In this document: one piece after another, positions 37,282 to 47,383 of the stretch | How the letters are laid out: each line of letters opens with the position of its first letter | Position numbering within the stretch: position 1 is the stretch's first letter | Assembly (NCBI RefSeq): GCF_013184745.1 | Contig: NZ_JAATVU010000006.1 | Span: forward strand, 106,982 to 170,981 | Reading direction: 5' to 3' | Source of the DNA: Mangrovicoccus sp. HB161399 | GTDB taxonomy: Bacteria > Pseudomonadota > Alphaproteobacteria > Rhodobacterales > Rhodobacteraceae | DNA: 64,000 nucleotides | The notes under the pieces: generated by a model | Told to the model about the DNA's origin: nothing | The model's input: the letters and a program-made list of their open reading frames with translations, nothing else | The model's database searches: none | Program-made: the position numbers and the translations under genes

Positions 37282-38244
37282 TTGGCCGAGATCTCCGACA
37301 CCTCCGTTATCGGCGGCCGCTTCCGCCGCAAGCCCCGCGCCGCAGCCGCCCCGGCGGAGCCCGCCAAGCGCGTGCAGTTCGACCGTCCGCTGCTGCCCTG
37401 GGTCTTCCTCGCGCCGCAGCTGCTGGTCGTTGCGATCTTCTTCTACTGGCCCTCGGTGCAGGCGGTGACCTCGTCCTTCTATATCGAGGATCCGTTCGGC
37501 TTCGGCGCCACCTTCGTCGGGCTGGAGAACTATGCCGACGCGCTGACCAGCTCCGAATACCACCGCGTGGCGCGCTTCACCGCGATCTTCACCGTGGCAG
37601 TCACGGCGCTGTCGCTGGGGCTGGGGCTGCTGCTCGCGGTCAAGGCCGATGCGGTGATCCGCGGCGCGTCGAGCTACAAGACGCTCCTGATCGCGGTCTA
37701 TGCCATCGCGCCGCCGGTTGCCGGCCTGATCGGCATGATGTTCTTCGACATGCATATCGGCCCCTTCGTGACCGCGGCTTCCTGGGTCGGCTGGGACATG
37801 CAGGTCGGGATCGACTATTTCGACACCGCCTTCGCGATGATCGCCGTCGCGGTGTGGAAGCAGATCCCCTACAACTTCATCTTCTTCCTCTCGGGGCTGC
37901 AATCCGTGCCCGTGCCGGTGCGCGAGGCCGCGGTGATCGACTGCCGCAGCGGCTGGCGTCGGTTCCGCACGGTGACGCTGCCGCTGCTCGCGCCGACCGC
38001 GTTCTTCCTCTTGATCATCAACATCACCTACGCGCTCTTCGACACGTTCGGGATCATCGACGTGATGCTGAAGGACAAGCCCGCGAACAACCCGGTCACG
38101 CTGGTCTACAAGGTCTACAACGACGGCTTCCGCGGCAACGACATCGGCGGATCGTCGGCGCAGTCGGTGATCCTCATGGCCGTAGTCTTCGCGCTGACCC
38201 TCGTGCAGTTCCGCTTTCTCGAGAAGCGCATCCATTACAGCTGA
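37282..38244 (+). CDS. ugpA: Glycerol-3-phosphate ABC transporter permease
   Basis: A 320-residue MalF-type permease with six main membrane segments and the EAA loop (VREAAVIDCRSGWRRFRTVTLPLL) that contacts the ATPase. It carries an N-terminal cytoplasmic extension of about 40 residues. The start is a TTG at 37282 behind GGGAAG; no in-frame ATG lies nearby, so the exact start is uncertain. It is followed 9 bp later by ugpE. Confidence 0.9.
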   Translation: MAEISDTSVIGGRFRRKPRAAAAPAEPAKRVQFDRPLLPWVFLAPQLLVVAIFFYWPSVQAVTSSFYIEDPFGFGATFVGLENYADALTSSEYHRVARFTAIFTVAVTALSLGLGLLLAVKADAVIRGASSYKTLLIAVYAIAPPVAGLIGMMFFDMHIGPFVTAASWVGWDMQVGIDYFDTAFAMIAVAVWKQIPYNFIFFLSGLQSVPVPVREAAVIDCRSGWRRFRTVTLPLLAPTAFFLLIINITYALFDTFGIIDVMLKDKPANNPVTLVYKVYNDGFRGNDIGGSSAQSVILMAVVFALTLVQFRFLEKRIHYS

Positions 38245-38253
38245 GGCAGTCCG

Positions 38254-39096
38254 ATGCACCGCACCCGCCCTCTCGACCATGCGATCCTGATCCTCGGCGC
38301 GCTCTTCCTGATGCTGCCGGTGATCATCGCCTTCACCACCTCCACCCACACCGCCGCCGAGATCCATTCCGGCGGGCTGACCCTGGTCCCCGGCAACAAT
38401 TTCGCCGAAACATACGGCACGGTGCTGACCCAGAAGGGCGGCTTCACCGGGCAGGTCACCGGCGCGCGGATGCTGATGAACTCGATGATCCTCGGGCTGG
38501 GCTTTGCCTTGGGCAAGATCGCCTTCTCGATGCTCGCCGCCTATGGCCTCGTCTATTTCCGCTCGCGCTATGCGACCCTGCTCTTCTGGATCATCTTCAC
38601 CACGCTGCTGCTGCCCCTGGAGGTCCGCATCGTGCCGTCCTTCCAGGTGATGGCCGATCTGGGGCTGATCAACACCTATCCCGGGCTGATCGTGCCGCTT
38701 CTGGCCTCGGCCACCGGCACGTTCTATTTCCGCCAGTTCTTCAAGTCGGTGCCAGATGAACTGCTGGAAGCCGCGCGGATCGACGGTGCAGGCCCGGTGA
38801 AGTTCTTCTTCGACATCCTCGTGCCGCTGTCGCGCACCATGATCGCGGCGATGTTCATCATCATGTTCGTCTATGGCTGGAACCAGTATCTCTGGCCGAT
38901 GCTGATGACCACGGACGAGGGCATGTTCACCCTGATGCGCGGCATCAAGTCGATCCTGCAGGTCTGGGTCGGCAGCCAGATCCCCGAATACAACCAGGCC
39001 TTCGCCCTCGCGGTGCTGGCGATGGTGCCCCCGGTGGCAGTCGTCGTCATCTTCCAGCGCTGGTTCATCAAGGGCCTGACCGAGAGCGACAAGTAA
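38254..39096 (+). CDS. ugpE: Glycerol-3-phosphate ABC transporter permease
   Basis: A 280-residue MalG-type permease with six membrane helices and the EAA loop ([24 protein letters not shown]). The [25 protein letters not shown] segment is characteristic of UgpE. It pairs with UgpA in the inner membrane. Confidence 0.92.
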   Translation: MHRTRPLDHAILILGALFLMLPVIIAFTTSTHTAAEIHSGGLTLVPGNNFAETYGTVLTQKGGFTGQVTGARMLMNSMILGLGFALGKIAFSMLAAYGLVYFRSRYATLLFWIIFTTLLLPLEVRIVPSFQVMADLGLINTYPGLIVPLLASATGTFYFRQFFKSVPDELLEAARIDGAGPVKFFFDILVPLSRTMIAAMFIIMFVYGWNQYLWPMLMTTDEGMFTLMRGIKSILQVWVGSQIPEYNQAFALAVLAMVPPVAVVVIFQRWFIKGLTESDK

Positions 39097-39107
39097 GGAG
39101 CCGTCCC

Positions 39108-40202
39108 ATGGGATCCATTTCCATCCAGCAGGTCGGCAAGACCTATCCCGGCGCCGGGAGCGCGTCGGTCGAAGGCGTCGACATCGAGATCGCAGAGGGC
39201 GAATTCCTGGTCCTGGTCGGCCCCTCGGGCTGCGGGAAATCCACGCTCTTGCGGATGATCGCCGGGCTCGAGACCATCACCGAAGGCACGATCTCGATCG
39301 GCGGGCGCGTCGTCAACGACGTCGACCCGGCGGACCGCGACATCGCCATGGTGTTCCAGAACTACGCGCTCTATCCCCACATGAGCGTGCGCGACAACCT
39401 CGCCTACGGGCTGAAGAACCGCCGCGTGCCGAAGCCCGAGATCGCCTCCCGCGTCGAAGAGGCCGCGCGGATGCTGGAGCTGGGCCGCTTCCTCGACCGC
39501 AAGCCCCGCGCCCTGTCCGGAGGCCAGCGCCAGCGCGTCGCCATGGGCCGCGCCATCGTGCGCGAACCGGCGGTGTTCCTCTTCGACGAGCCGCTGTCGA
39601 ACCTCGACGCCAAGCTGCGCGTGCAGATGCGCGGCGAGATCAAGCAGCTCCAGGACCGGCTGGGCACCACCTCGGTCTACGTCACCCATGACCAGCTGGA
39701 GGCGATGACGCTGGCCCACCGGCTGGTCGTGCTCAACGGCGGCAAGGTGGAGCAGATCGGCAAGCCGCTGGAGCTGTACCACCGCCCGGCCTCGGCCTTC
39801 GTCGCTGGCTTCATCGGTTCGCCGGCGATGAACCTCCTGGATGCGGATTGCCGCGGCGGCCAAGTCCGGCTGGGCAATGCCCAGCTCTGGCTGCCCGGTG
39901 CGCCGGACGGTCCCGCGATCCTCGGCATCCGCCCCGAAAGCCTCGCCCCTGCCCTGCCCAGCAGCCCGGGCGCGGTGGCGATGCGCATCCTCTATGTCGA
40001 GGAACTGGGCGCCCAGCGGCTGGTCCATGGCGAAGTGGACGGCCAGCGGCTGACCGCCGCCCTGCCGTCGTCGGCAGAACTGGGGACCGAGCTCTGGCTC
40101 TTCCCCGATCCCGGCGCGCTACATCTCTTTGACATCGCTTCCGGAAAGCGGATGGAGACTCAGCAGCCCGCTCCTGCCGGAAGCTACGCCCCGGCCTTCT
40201 GA
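39108..40202 (+). CDS. ugpC: Glycerol-3-phosphate ABC transporter ATPase
   Basis: A 364-residue ATPase of the MalK/UgpC type. Walker A is GPSGCGKST, the Q loop [11 protein letters not shown], the signature [14 protein letters not shown], Walker [13 protein letters not shown], and the H loop [11 protein letters not shown]-terminal TOBE-type regulatory domain follows from about residue 235. AAGGAG precedes the ATG. It ends the ugp operon. Confidence 0.93.
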   Translation: MGSISIQQVGKTYPGAGSASVEGVDIEIAEGEFLVLVGPSGCGKSTLLRMIAGLETITEGTISIGGRVVNDVDPADRDIAMVFQNYALYPHMSVRDNLAYGLKNRRVPKPEIASRVEEAARMLELGRFLDRKPRALSGGQRQRVAMGRAIVREPAVFLFDEPLSNLDAKLRVQMRGEIKQLQDRLGTTSVYVTHDQLEAMTLAHRLVVLNGGKVEQIGKPLELYHRPASAFVAGFIGSPAMNLLDADCRGGQVRLGNAQLWLPGAPDGPAILGIRPESLAPALPSSPGAVAMRILYVEELGAQRLVHGEVDGQRLTAALPSSAELGTELWLFPDPGALHLFDIASGKRMETQQPAPAGSYAPAF

Positions 40203-40506
40203 CCCCGCCTGTCCGGCCTCCTACATTGGTCGGACAGGACATTTGTCGGACTTCCCTTCCGGCCCCCAAAAATGTGTGCTCCGTTCCGAGGCAAGCGTCG
40301 GCACAAGCGCCGGGATCACCCCCGACCGCCGTAGCGCAGTACCGCCGGATGGAGCGGCAGGGGACAGGGTCCCCACCACGAGTTTCATCCCAGAGACAGA
40401 CCGGGATCGGCCGCGGCGCCGTTCCCGGAGGCATGCCGGAAAGGCTCCGGCGGATTTGAAGCAGGCGGCAGACGCCGCCCAGGATTTGACCTTAGGGAGG
40501 ACAGAC
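40203..40506. promoter_or_regulatory. Leader between ugpC and the aldehyde dehydrogenase gene
   Basis: 304 bp without a gene. CCTGTCCG (40209-40216) and CGGACAGG (40232-40239) form perfect 8-bp arms 15 bases apart, and the word GTCGGAC recurs about 15 bases further on. The hairpin has no T run, so it could be a weak ugp terminator or an operator. The dehydrogenase promoter must lie in the remainder; no boxes were placed. Confidence 0.45.
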
Positions 40507-42024
<1,518 letters not shown>

Positions 42025-42053
42025 ACCTCCCTTCGAAAGTTCGAGCTTGCCTG

Positions 42054-42082
42054 CGGCGGTCCCATCAGGGGCCGCCGTTTTT
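42054..42082 (+). terminator. Terminator after the aldehyde dehydrogenase gene
   Basis: CGGCGGTCCC pairs with GGGGCCGCCG (10 bp with one G-T pair) across ATCA, followed by five T. Confidence 0.88.
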
Positions 42083-42124
42083 CGGCTGGGTCATCGGTGT
42101 CTTCGGAGGGGTGCGGCAGAGAGC

Positions 42125-42322
42125 CTAGCGCTTGGCGGGCTCGATCTTCACCACGTTGGAAAGGTTTTCGTAGGGAGCATTCTTCACGGCCTGGTCGATA
42201 TCGACCGGGCGCGGCTGCGGGCGGTGGCGGACCATCGCGGCGTAGCCCATGCAGGTGGCAAGCGCGCTGATCCCGATGATCGAGCCGCCGACCAGGACTT
42301 CGCTAGAAAGTGCTTCGAACAT
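42125..42322 (-). CDS. Small single-span membrane protein, function unknown
   Basis: A 65-residue protein with one hydrophobic stretch (VLVGGSIIGISALATCMGYAA) and a basic, proline-containing cytoplasmic tail (RHRPQPRPVD). AGGGAGA sits at good distance before its ATG, which is the main reason to accept so short a gene. No family is recognised. It runs in the same direction as the next two upstream genes but is separated from them by about 40 bp. Confidence 0.6.
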   Translation of the reverse strand: MFEALSSEVLVGGSIIGISALATCMGYAAMVRHRPQPRPVDIDQAVKNAPYENLSNVVKIEPAKR

Positions 42323-42364
42323 GCGCAGTCTCCCTGTACTCCCGCAATATAACCCGCCGGGCCG

Positions 42365-42889
42365 TTAATTTCCAGTTCCCGGCCCCGCGGCCCCGGCGGA
42401 GGCGACGAGCGTCTCCAGGTTGGCCAGCCTTGCGCAATCGCTGCGCAGGGCGACGCAATCGGCGGTGATCCGCGACCGGAACCTTGTCGTCGCCCAGCTT
42501 GCGGCGGCCCCTGCCGCAACGGCGGCAGCCGCCATGCCGCCGCCCAGCGTGCCGGTCGCGAGGAAGCCCATCGCCGCCAGGAGCGAGCCGCCGCCCAGGC
42601 GCTGCGCCCAGACGCCCTGGCTGCGGTCGTCGCCCTCGCGGCTGTCGAGCTGCCGCGCGATCTCGGCCTGGCGGTCGCGGATCAGATCCAGCACCACCGG
42701 CGGCAGATCCGGGTCCTGCGAGCTCTTCACCAGGGAATAGAGCTGGAACCGCTCCTCGGGCCGCACCGCGATCTCGTCGATCAGCCCGTCGATGACCCGC
42801 CGGTCATAGGCGCGCCGGCTGGGCACGGCCATGGCATGGGCCATCAGCGCCGCCGCCCGCGTCCTGTGATGCACCCGCTCGCCGGTCAC
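42365..42889 (-). CDS. Hypothetical membrane-anchored protein
   Basis: A 174-residue protein. The first 100 residues are charged and helical (RRVIDGLIDEIAVRPEERFQ), followed by an Ala/Gly-rich hydrophobic hairpin (residues about 103-130) and a short tail with two Cys. The start is a GTG at 42889 after GGAGAGG. No family is recognised. It lies 70 bp downstream of feoB in the same direction and might be co-transcribed with the iron transporter, but nothing in the sequence shows a role in iron uptake. Confidence 0.6.
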   Translation of the reverse strand: MTGERVHHRTRAAALMAHAMAVPSRRAYDRRVIDGLIDEIAVRPEERFQLYSLVKSSQDPDLPPVVLDLIRDRQAEIARQLDSREGDDRSQGVWAQRLGGGSLLAAMGFLATGTLGGGMAAAAVAAGAAASWATTRFRSRITADCVALRSDCARLANLETLVASAGAAGPGTGN

Positions 42890-42959
42890 CGCTGCCTCTC
42901 CTGCCTGACACTCCCCAGGCTAGGGCAAGGGCACGCGCCTGCCCAGAGGACGGGGCGCC

Positions 42960-44846
42960 TCAGCCGCCGATCGCCAGCACCGCGTGATAGGCGAGGAAGC
43001 TCGCCGCGTAGGCCAGCGCGAACATGTAGCCGGTGGCGATCCACATCCAACGGGCGGAGCCGGTCTCGCGGCGGATCACGGCGAGGGTCGACAGGCATTG
43101 CGGCGCGAAGATGTACCAGACGATCAGCGAGACGCCGGTCGCGAGGCTCCAGTGCCGGGCCAGCGCCAGGGCCAGGGCCCCGTCGCCGCCGCCCTGGATC
43201 GCGTAGACGGTGGACAGCCCGGCCACCGCGACCTCGCGCGCCGCCATGCCCGGCACCAGCGCGACGCAGATTTCCCAGGTGAAGCCGATCGGCGACAGGA
43301 TCGGCGACAGCAGATGGCCGATCATCGCCGCGAAGCTGTAGTTGATCGCAGGGCCCTCGGCCCCCGCCGGCGCGAAGGGGAAGGTGGACAGCACCCAGAT
43401 CACCAGGCTGGCAGTGAAGATGATTGTGCCCGCCCGGCGCAGGAAGGCCTGGCCCCGCTGCCACAGGCCCAGCACCACGCCGCGCAATTGCGGCAGCTTG
43501 TAGTCGGGCAGGTCCAGCATCAGGGGCGCTGCGATCTCGTGGCGGCGGAACATCATCCGGCCGGCGAAGGCGACGGCCAGCGCCGCGACGATCCCGGCGG
43601 CATAGAGGCCGAACATGACCAGCCCCTGCAGCCCGATGCCGAAACCGATGGTCCTTGCCGGAACGAAGGCGCCGATCAGCAGGACATAGACCGGGATCCG
43701 CGCCGAGCAGGTCATCAGCGGCGCGATCAGGATGGTGGTCAGCCGGTCCTTGCGGTCGTCGATCACCCGGGCCGACATGATGCCGGGGATGGCGCAGGCG
43801 AAGCTGGACAGCAGCGGGATGAAGGCGCGGCCATGAAGGCCCGCCACCCCCATGATCCGGTCCATCAGGAAGGCCGCGCGGGCCATGTAGCCCAGGTCTT
43901 CCAGGATCAGGATGAAGGCGAAGAGGATCAGGATCTGCGGCAGGAAGACGATGACGCTGCCGACCCCGGCAATCGCGCCGTCGACCACCAGCCCCTGGAT
44001 CAGCCCGTCGGGCAGGATCGCGGCGGCGGCAACGGCCACGCCATCGACCGCGGCGGCCAGCGCGTCCATAAGCGGCGTCGCCCCGGCGAAGACCGCCTGG
44101 AACATCAGGAACATGATCGCCAGCAGGATCACCGGCCCGGCGACGGGATGCATCACCACCGCGTCGACCCGCTCGGTCGCGCTGCGGCGGCGCTCGGGCA
44201 CTGTCACCGCATGGGCGATCATCCGGTCCGCCTCGCGCAGCAGAGCGCGCAGGTCGGCGGCCGAGGGCTCGCTCCAGCCCATCTCGCCGCGCGCGGGCAG
44301 GCCGCTGCCGATCATCGCGTCGAGCTGCGTCCAGAGCGCCTCCATCCCCGCCTTGCGCACCGCGGTGGAGGCGACGACCGGCAGGCCGAGATCGCGCGAC
44401 AGCAGGCCGAGGTCGATCTCGATGCCGCGGTGGCGGGCGATGTCGATCATGTTGACCACGACGAGCAGCGGCAGGCCGATCCGGCCCAGCTCCTGCGCCA
44501 GCCGCAGGCCCGGGCGCAGATGGGTGGCATCGATCACCACCATCATCAGGTCGATTTCGCCCGCGTCCCTGCGGACCCCGAGGATGATGTCGCGCGTCAC
44601 CATCTCGTCGGGGCTGCGCGCGCGCAGGCTGTGGGTGCCGGGCAGGTCGACGATCGCCAGCCGCTCGCCGCCCGGGGTGGCCGCCATGCCGATCTTGCGC
44701 TCCACCGTGACGCCGGAATAGTTGCCGACCCGCTGGTTGGCCCCGGTCATCGCGTTGAACAGCGAGGTCTTGCCGCAATTGGGCGCACCGATCAGGGCGA
44801 TGCGGGTCTCCCGCTCGCCGGTTGCTGCCGCAACATCCTTCATCAT
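42960..44846 (-). CDS. feoB: Ferrous iron transporter B
   Basis: A 628-residue inner-membrane ferrous iron permease. The N-terminal G domain has G1 (GAPNCGKTS), a switch region (NYSGVTVERK), G3 (DLPG) and G4-like NMID. Two Gate domains follow, with FAFILILEDLGYMARAAFLMDR and SSFACAIPGIMSARVI in the first and a similar CSARIPVYVLLIGAF segment. It is shorter than the 770-residue E. coli protein, mainly by lacking the long C-terminal part. The two tandem ATG codons follow the feoA stop by one base, so the genes are coupled. Confidence 0.94.
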   Translation of the reverse strand: MMKDVAAATGERETRIALIGAPNCGKTSLFNAMTGANQRVGNYSGVTVERKIGMAATPGGERLAIVDLPGTHSLRARSPDEMVTRDIILGVRRDAGEIDLMMVVIDATHLRPGLRLAQELGRIGLPLLVVVNMIDIARHRGIEIDLGLLSRDLGLPVVASTAVRKAGMEALWTQLDAMIGSGLPARGEMGWSEPSAADLRALLREADRMIAHAVTVPERRRSATERVDAVVMHPVAGPVILLAIMFLMFQAVFAGATPLMDALAAAVDGVAVAAAAILPDGLIQGLVVDGAIAGVGSVIVFLPQILILFAFILILEDLGYMARAAFLMDRIMGVAGLHGRAFIPLLSSFACAIPGIMSARVIDDRKDRLTTILIAPLMTCSARIPVYVLLIGAFVPARTIGFGIGLQGLVMFGLYAAGIVAALAVAFAGRMMFRRHEIAAPLMLDLPDYKLPQLRGVVLGLWQRGQAFLRRAGTIIFTASLVIWVLSTFPFAPAGAEGPAINYSFAAMIGHLLSPILSPIGFTWEICVALVPGMAAREVAVAGLSTVYAIQGGGDGALALALARHWSLATGVSLIVWYIFAPQCLSTLAVIRRETGSARWMWIATGYMFALAYAASFLAYHAVLAIGG

Positions 44847-44847
44847 G

Positions 44848-45129
44848 TCACTCCGTCAGGATCGCCATCGCGTCGCGGCGGCGCAGCGCCACGGTCGAGC
44901 CGCCGACCCGGACCGCGATCGGGTCCCGGCCGAACGGGCCCTCGTGGATCACGGAGACCTCGACGCCCTCGATGAAGCCCATCTCGATCAGCCGGCGCTC
45001 CATCTCCTCGGGGGCGAGGCGGCCGCTGCCGGGCAGCGGCAGCAGGCAGACCACCCTCCCGCGGAACCCCTTGCCTGCCTCGCCGAGCGAGACCGTGCGG
45101 TCGATGGCATCCAGCTGTCTCAGTTCCAT
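44848..45129 (-). CDS. feoA: Ferrous iron transport protein A
   Basis: A 93-residue SH3-like protein that assists FeoB. The RRLIEMGFIEGVEVSVIHEGPFG segment and the VGGSTVALRRRDAMAI tail are the family hallmarks. The ATG at 45129 follows AGGACC; the longer frame begins within the promoter region. It is the first gene of the feoAB unit. Confidence 0.9.
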   Translation of the reverse strand: MELRQLDAIDRTVSLGEAGKGFRGRVVCLLPLPGSGRLAPEEMERRLIEMGFIEGVEVSVIHEGPFGRDPIAVRVGGSTVALRRRDAMAILTE

Positions 45130-45157
45130 GGCAGGTCCTTTCGGGGCGCGGCTAGTA

Positions 45158-45188
45158 ACTGATAGATTCAGTCGGATTAGCTTGGCAA
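45158..45188 (-). promoter_or_regulatory. feoA promoter with overlapping palindrome
   Basis: Read on the minus strand, TTGCCA (45188-45183) and TATCAG (45164-45159) sit 18 bases apart and could be -35 and -10 boxes. The palindrome ACTGA/TCAGT (45158-45172, five bases between) covers the -10 box. The position suits an iron-responsive repressor, but the sequence does not match a consensus I can name with confidence. Confidence 0.5.
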
Positions 45189-45481
45189 CCTTGTTCCAGA
45201 TCAAATTCCCGGGATGCCAGCCGTCACGGAACCGTCATGTGCCCGGGTTTTGTGCGCATGGATGCCCGGAAGAACCGCAACATGGCCTGCGCAGGACCGG
45301 AGGTCCCGGAAAGCGCGCGACTCGCCCGCCGGGATACGGCACGGCCCCGTGCTCACGGCGCCGCGATCCGGACTTGCTGCCGCGGAGGGTAGGATGCTAG
45401 TAATATATCACTGGCATTTCAGAAGAACCGCAAGAACGGGCCGGAGCGCGGGACGAGGCGGACACAGAGGGGAGACGGCAG
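45189..45481. promoter_or_regulatory. Control region upstream of the GntR gene
   Basis: No gene is seen. Near the GntR start it turns AT-rich (TAATATATCA, 45401-45410, followed by GCATTTCAG). The words ATATCA and TTTCA recur in the palindromic site before the next gene (46356-46399), so both may be sites of the same GntR protein. The ribosome site GGGGAGACGG ends the region. Confidence 0.4.
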
Positions 45482-46219
45482 ATGGACGGAACCGGCAGCG
45501 CGCGCGCAGGCAGCAAGCGCAGGACGGACGGAAAGCCGTCCGGGCGTCCCGCCAGGGCTCCCTCCCTGACCGAGCAGGTCTACCAGCGGCTCAAGTCCGA
45601 GATCCTGTCCTGCCGGCTGGAGCCGGGCCAGGAAATCTCCGAGGCCGAGCTGGCCGAACGGTTCGAAGTCTCCAAGACCCCGGTGCGCGAGGCGCTGGCC
45701 GCGCTGCGCCAGGAAAGGCTCGTCCAGACCTTCCCGCGCCGCGGCTACCAGATCGCGCCGATCACCTTCGGCGACATGAACGAGCTGTTCGACCTGCGCA
45801 CCATCCTGGAAGCCGGGGCCGGCGAGCTCGCCTGCGAGCAGATCACGGAAGACGAGCTGGCCCAGCTGCGCGAACTGGCCGTAGTCGCCTACGAGAAGGA
45901 CGAGGTGCCGACGATAGAGGCCTTCATCGCCGCCAACCGCGAATTCCACCTCGCCATCGCGCGGGCCTCGCGCAACGAGCGGCTTCTGGGCGTGCTGACC
46001 CGGCAGATCGCCGAGCTGGAGCGGTTCTTCTATCTCGGCGCGCAGCTGCGCGACGTGAACAGCGAGACCAACACCGACCACGTGGAGATCGTCGACGCGC
46101 TGGCCGCCCGCGACCGGGCCAAGGTGCGCGAGCTGATGATCCGCCACAACGACGTCACGCGGCAGGGCCTGTTCCAGGCGCTCGCCACCTCGCGGCAGTT
46201 CGGCAGCATCCGCCTCTGA
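45482..46219 (+). CDS. GntR-family regulator with FCD domain
   Basis: A 245-residue FadR-subfamily regulator. A basic 28-residue leader precedes the winged helix (LTEQVYQRLKSEILSCRLEPGQEISEAELAERFEVSKTPVREAL), then comes the all-helical FCD domain with metal/ligand residues in the 'FHLAIARASRN' and 'DHVEIVDALAARD' segments. Such proteins usually repress an adjacent catabolic operon and are released by its substrate. It heads the large plus-strand cluster to 58.6 kb, and an inverted repeat lies between it and the next gene. Confidence 0.9.
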   Translation: MDGTGSARAGSKRRTDGKPSGRPARAPSLTEQVYQRLKSEILSCRLEPGQEISEAELAERFEVSKTPVREALAALRQERLVQTFPRRGYQIAPITFGDMNELFDLRTILEAGAGELACEQITEDELAQLRELAVVAYEKDEVPTIEAFIAANREFHLAIARASRNERLLGVLTRQIAELERFFYLGAQLRDVNSETNTDHVEIVDALAARDRAKVRELMIRHNDVTRQGLFQALATSRQFGSIRL

Positions 46220-46355
46220 CCGCCGCCGCGGGACAGCTGCCGCCGCCGGCGCAGGCCTGTCCCGCCCCCCGCCGCATATGGCAATCCCGCAGGCATGTTT
46301 TCCCGCAGCCGCCCGCATTTTGCGCGGAGGAAGAACTTTATCCGGATTGACGAAC

Positions 46356-46399
46356 TGAAATATCAGTCGCAACATCAGAATAGTAAGACAGATATTTCA
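46356..46399. promoter_or_regulatory. Inverted repeat, candidate GntR operator of the catabolic cluster
   Basis: TGAAATATC (46356-46364) and GATATTTCA (46391-46399) are perfect 9-bp arms 26 bases apart; the left arm is itself nearly palindromic within CTGAAATATCAG. It lies immediately before the first structural gene. Binding by the adjacent GntR protein is inferred. Confidence 0.55.
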
Positions 46400-46401
46400 C
46401 G

Positions 46402-47304
46402 GTGCGCAAAATGTCCCTCGCCCTCCGGAACACCCTCATCGTCCATGGCCCCGCAGGCAGCGCGCCCCCGGTGCTGGCAGAGGCGCTCCGGGCCGCGCAG
46501 GCCGAGGCGATGCCGCACCTGCCGCCGCTGGACCTGCTGCCGAAAGGGGATGATCCGGGCGTCGATTCAATGCATTGGATGCGGGCCCGGAGCGGCGACG
46601 CCAGCCTGGTCTCGACCTGCACCCCGGTCTTCATCCAGGCGCCGCTGCTGCGCGGCATGTCCCTGACCCATCGCGACCTGACGCCGATCGCCCGGCTCGT
46701 GGCCGACCGCTTCTTCGTAGTCGCGCGCAGCGACTCGCCCTGGGCGACGGCGGCGGGCTTCCTCGATCACATCGCGAAGACCACGACCCGCACCGGCGGC
46801 TATTTCCTCGGCGGCATCAACCACCTGCTGGCGCTCTCCATCGCCGACGGCACCGGCGCGGATGTCGAGTTCATCGTCACCGAAAGCGAGCCCGCCGTCT
46901 GGAACGCGCTGATCGAGGGCCGCATCGACTGGGGCGTCGGTGTCGCCGCCGAGATCCTGCCGCATGTCGAGGCAGGCACCATGACAGTCATCGCCGCGCT
47001 GGACGGAACCCGCCGCCCCGCCTTCCCCGACGTGCCGACGCTGGGCGAGGCCGGGCTGCCGGTCAGCTTCCAGCTCTGGCGCGGGATCATGGCGCCCGGC
47101 GGACTGTCCGAAGAGGCCCAGGCCGATTGGCACGCGCATTTCGAGCGGCTCCGCGACAGCGACGCCTGGCGCGGCTACCTCGCCCGCAACGGCCAGGAGG
47201 ACGCCTGGCTGGCCGGCGCGGCCTTCCGCGATTTCCTCGAGGCCGAATGGGACTGGTACGGGAAGCATCTGGGCCTCGCGGGCCTGCTTCCCGAACCCGC
47301 CTGA
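46402..47304 (+). CDS. Bug/TctC-like solute-binding-fold protein without a signal peptide
   Basis: A 300-residue protein of the tripartite-tricarboxylate binding-protein (Bug) fold: 'GDASLVSTCTPVFIQAPLLRG', 'DLTPIARLVADRFFVVARSDSPW', 'GIDWGVGVAAEILPHVEAGTM'-type segments and the closing FPDVPTLGEAGLPVSFQLWRG motif. Bug proteins are normally exported, but this one begins MRKMSLALRNTLIVHGPAG and has no hydrophobic signal. No TctA/TctB membrane genes are nearby. It may therefore be an intracellular ligand sensor or the signal may lie in a misread start: GTG 46402 is used here, ATG 46411 is possible, and neither has a good ribosome site. It lies between the GntR gene and an ABC importer. Confidence 0.75.
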   Translation: MRKMSLALRNTLIVHGPAGSAPPVLAEALRAAQAEAMPHLPPLDLLPKGDDPGVDSMHWMRARSGDASLVSTCTPVFIQAPLLRGMSLTHRDLTPIARLVADRFFVVARSDSPWATAAGFLDHIAKTTTRTGGYFLGGINHLLALSIADGTGADVEFIVTESEPAVWNALIEGRIDWGVGVAAEILPHVEAGTMTVIAALDGTRRPAFPDVPTLGEAGLPVSFQLWRGIMAPGGLSEEAQADWHAHFERLRDSDAWRGYLARNGQEDAWLAGAAFRDFLEAEWDWYGKHLGLAGLLPEPA

Positions 47305-47383
47305 TCCGGCCGCAGGCAAGCCACGAGCAGGCAATCCGCCAGACGGGCCCAAGCCCGCATTCCCGCCAACAGGAGAACCCCAA

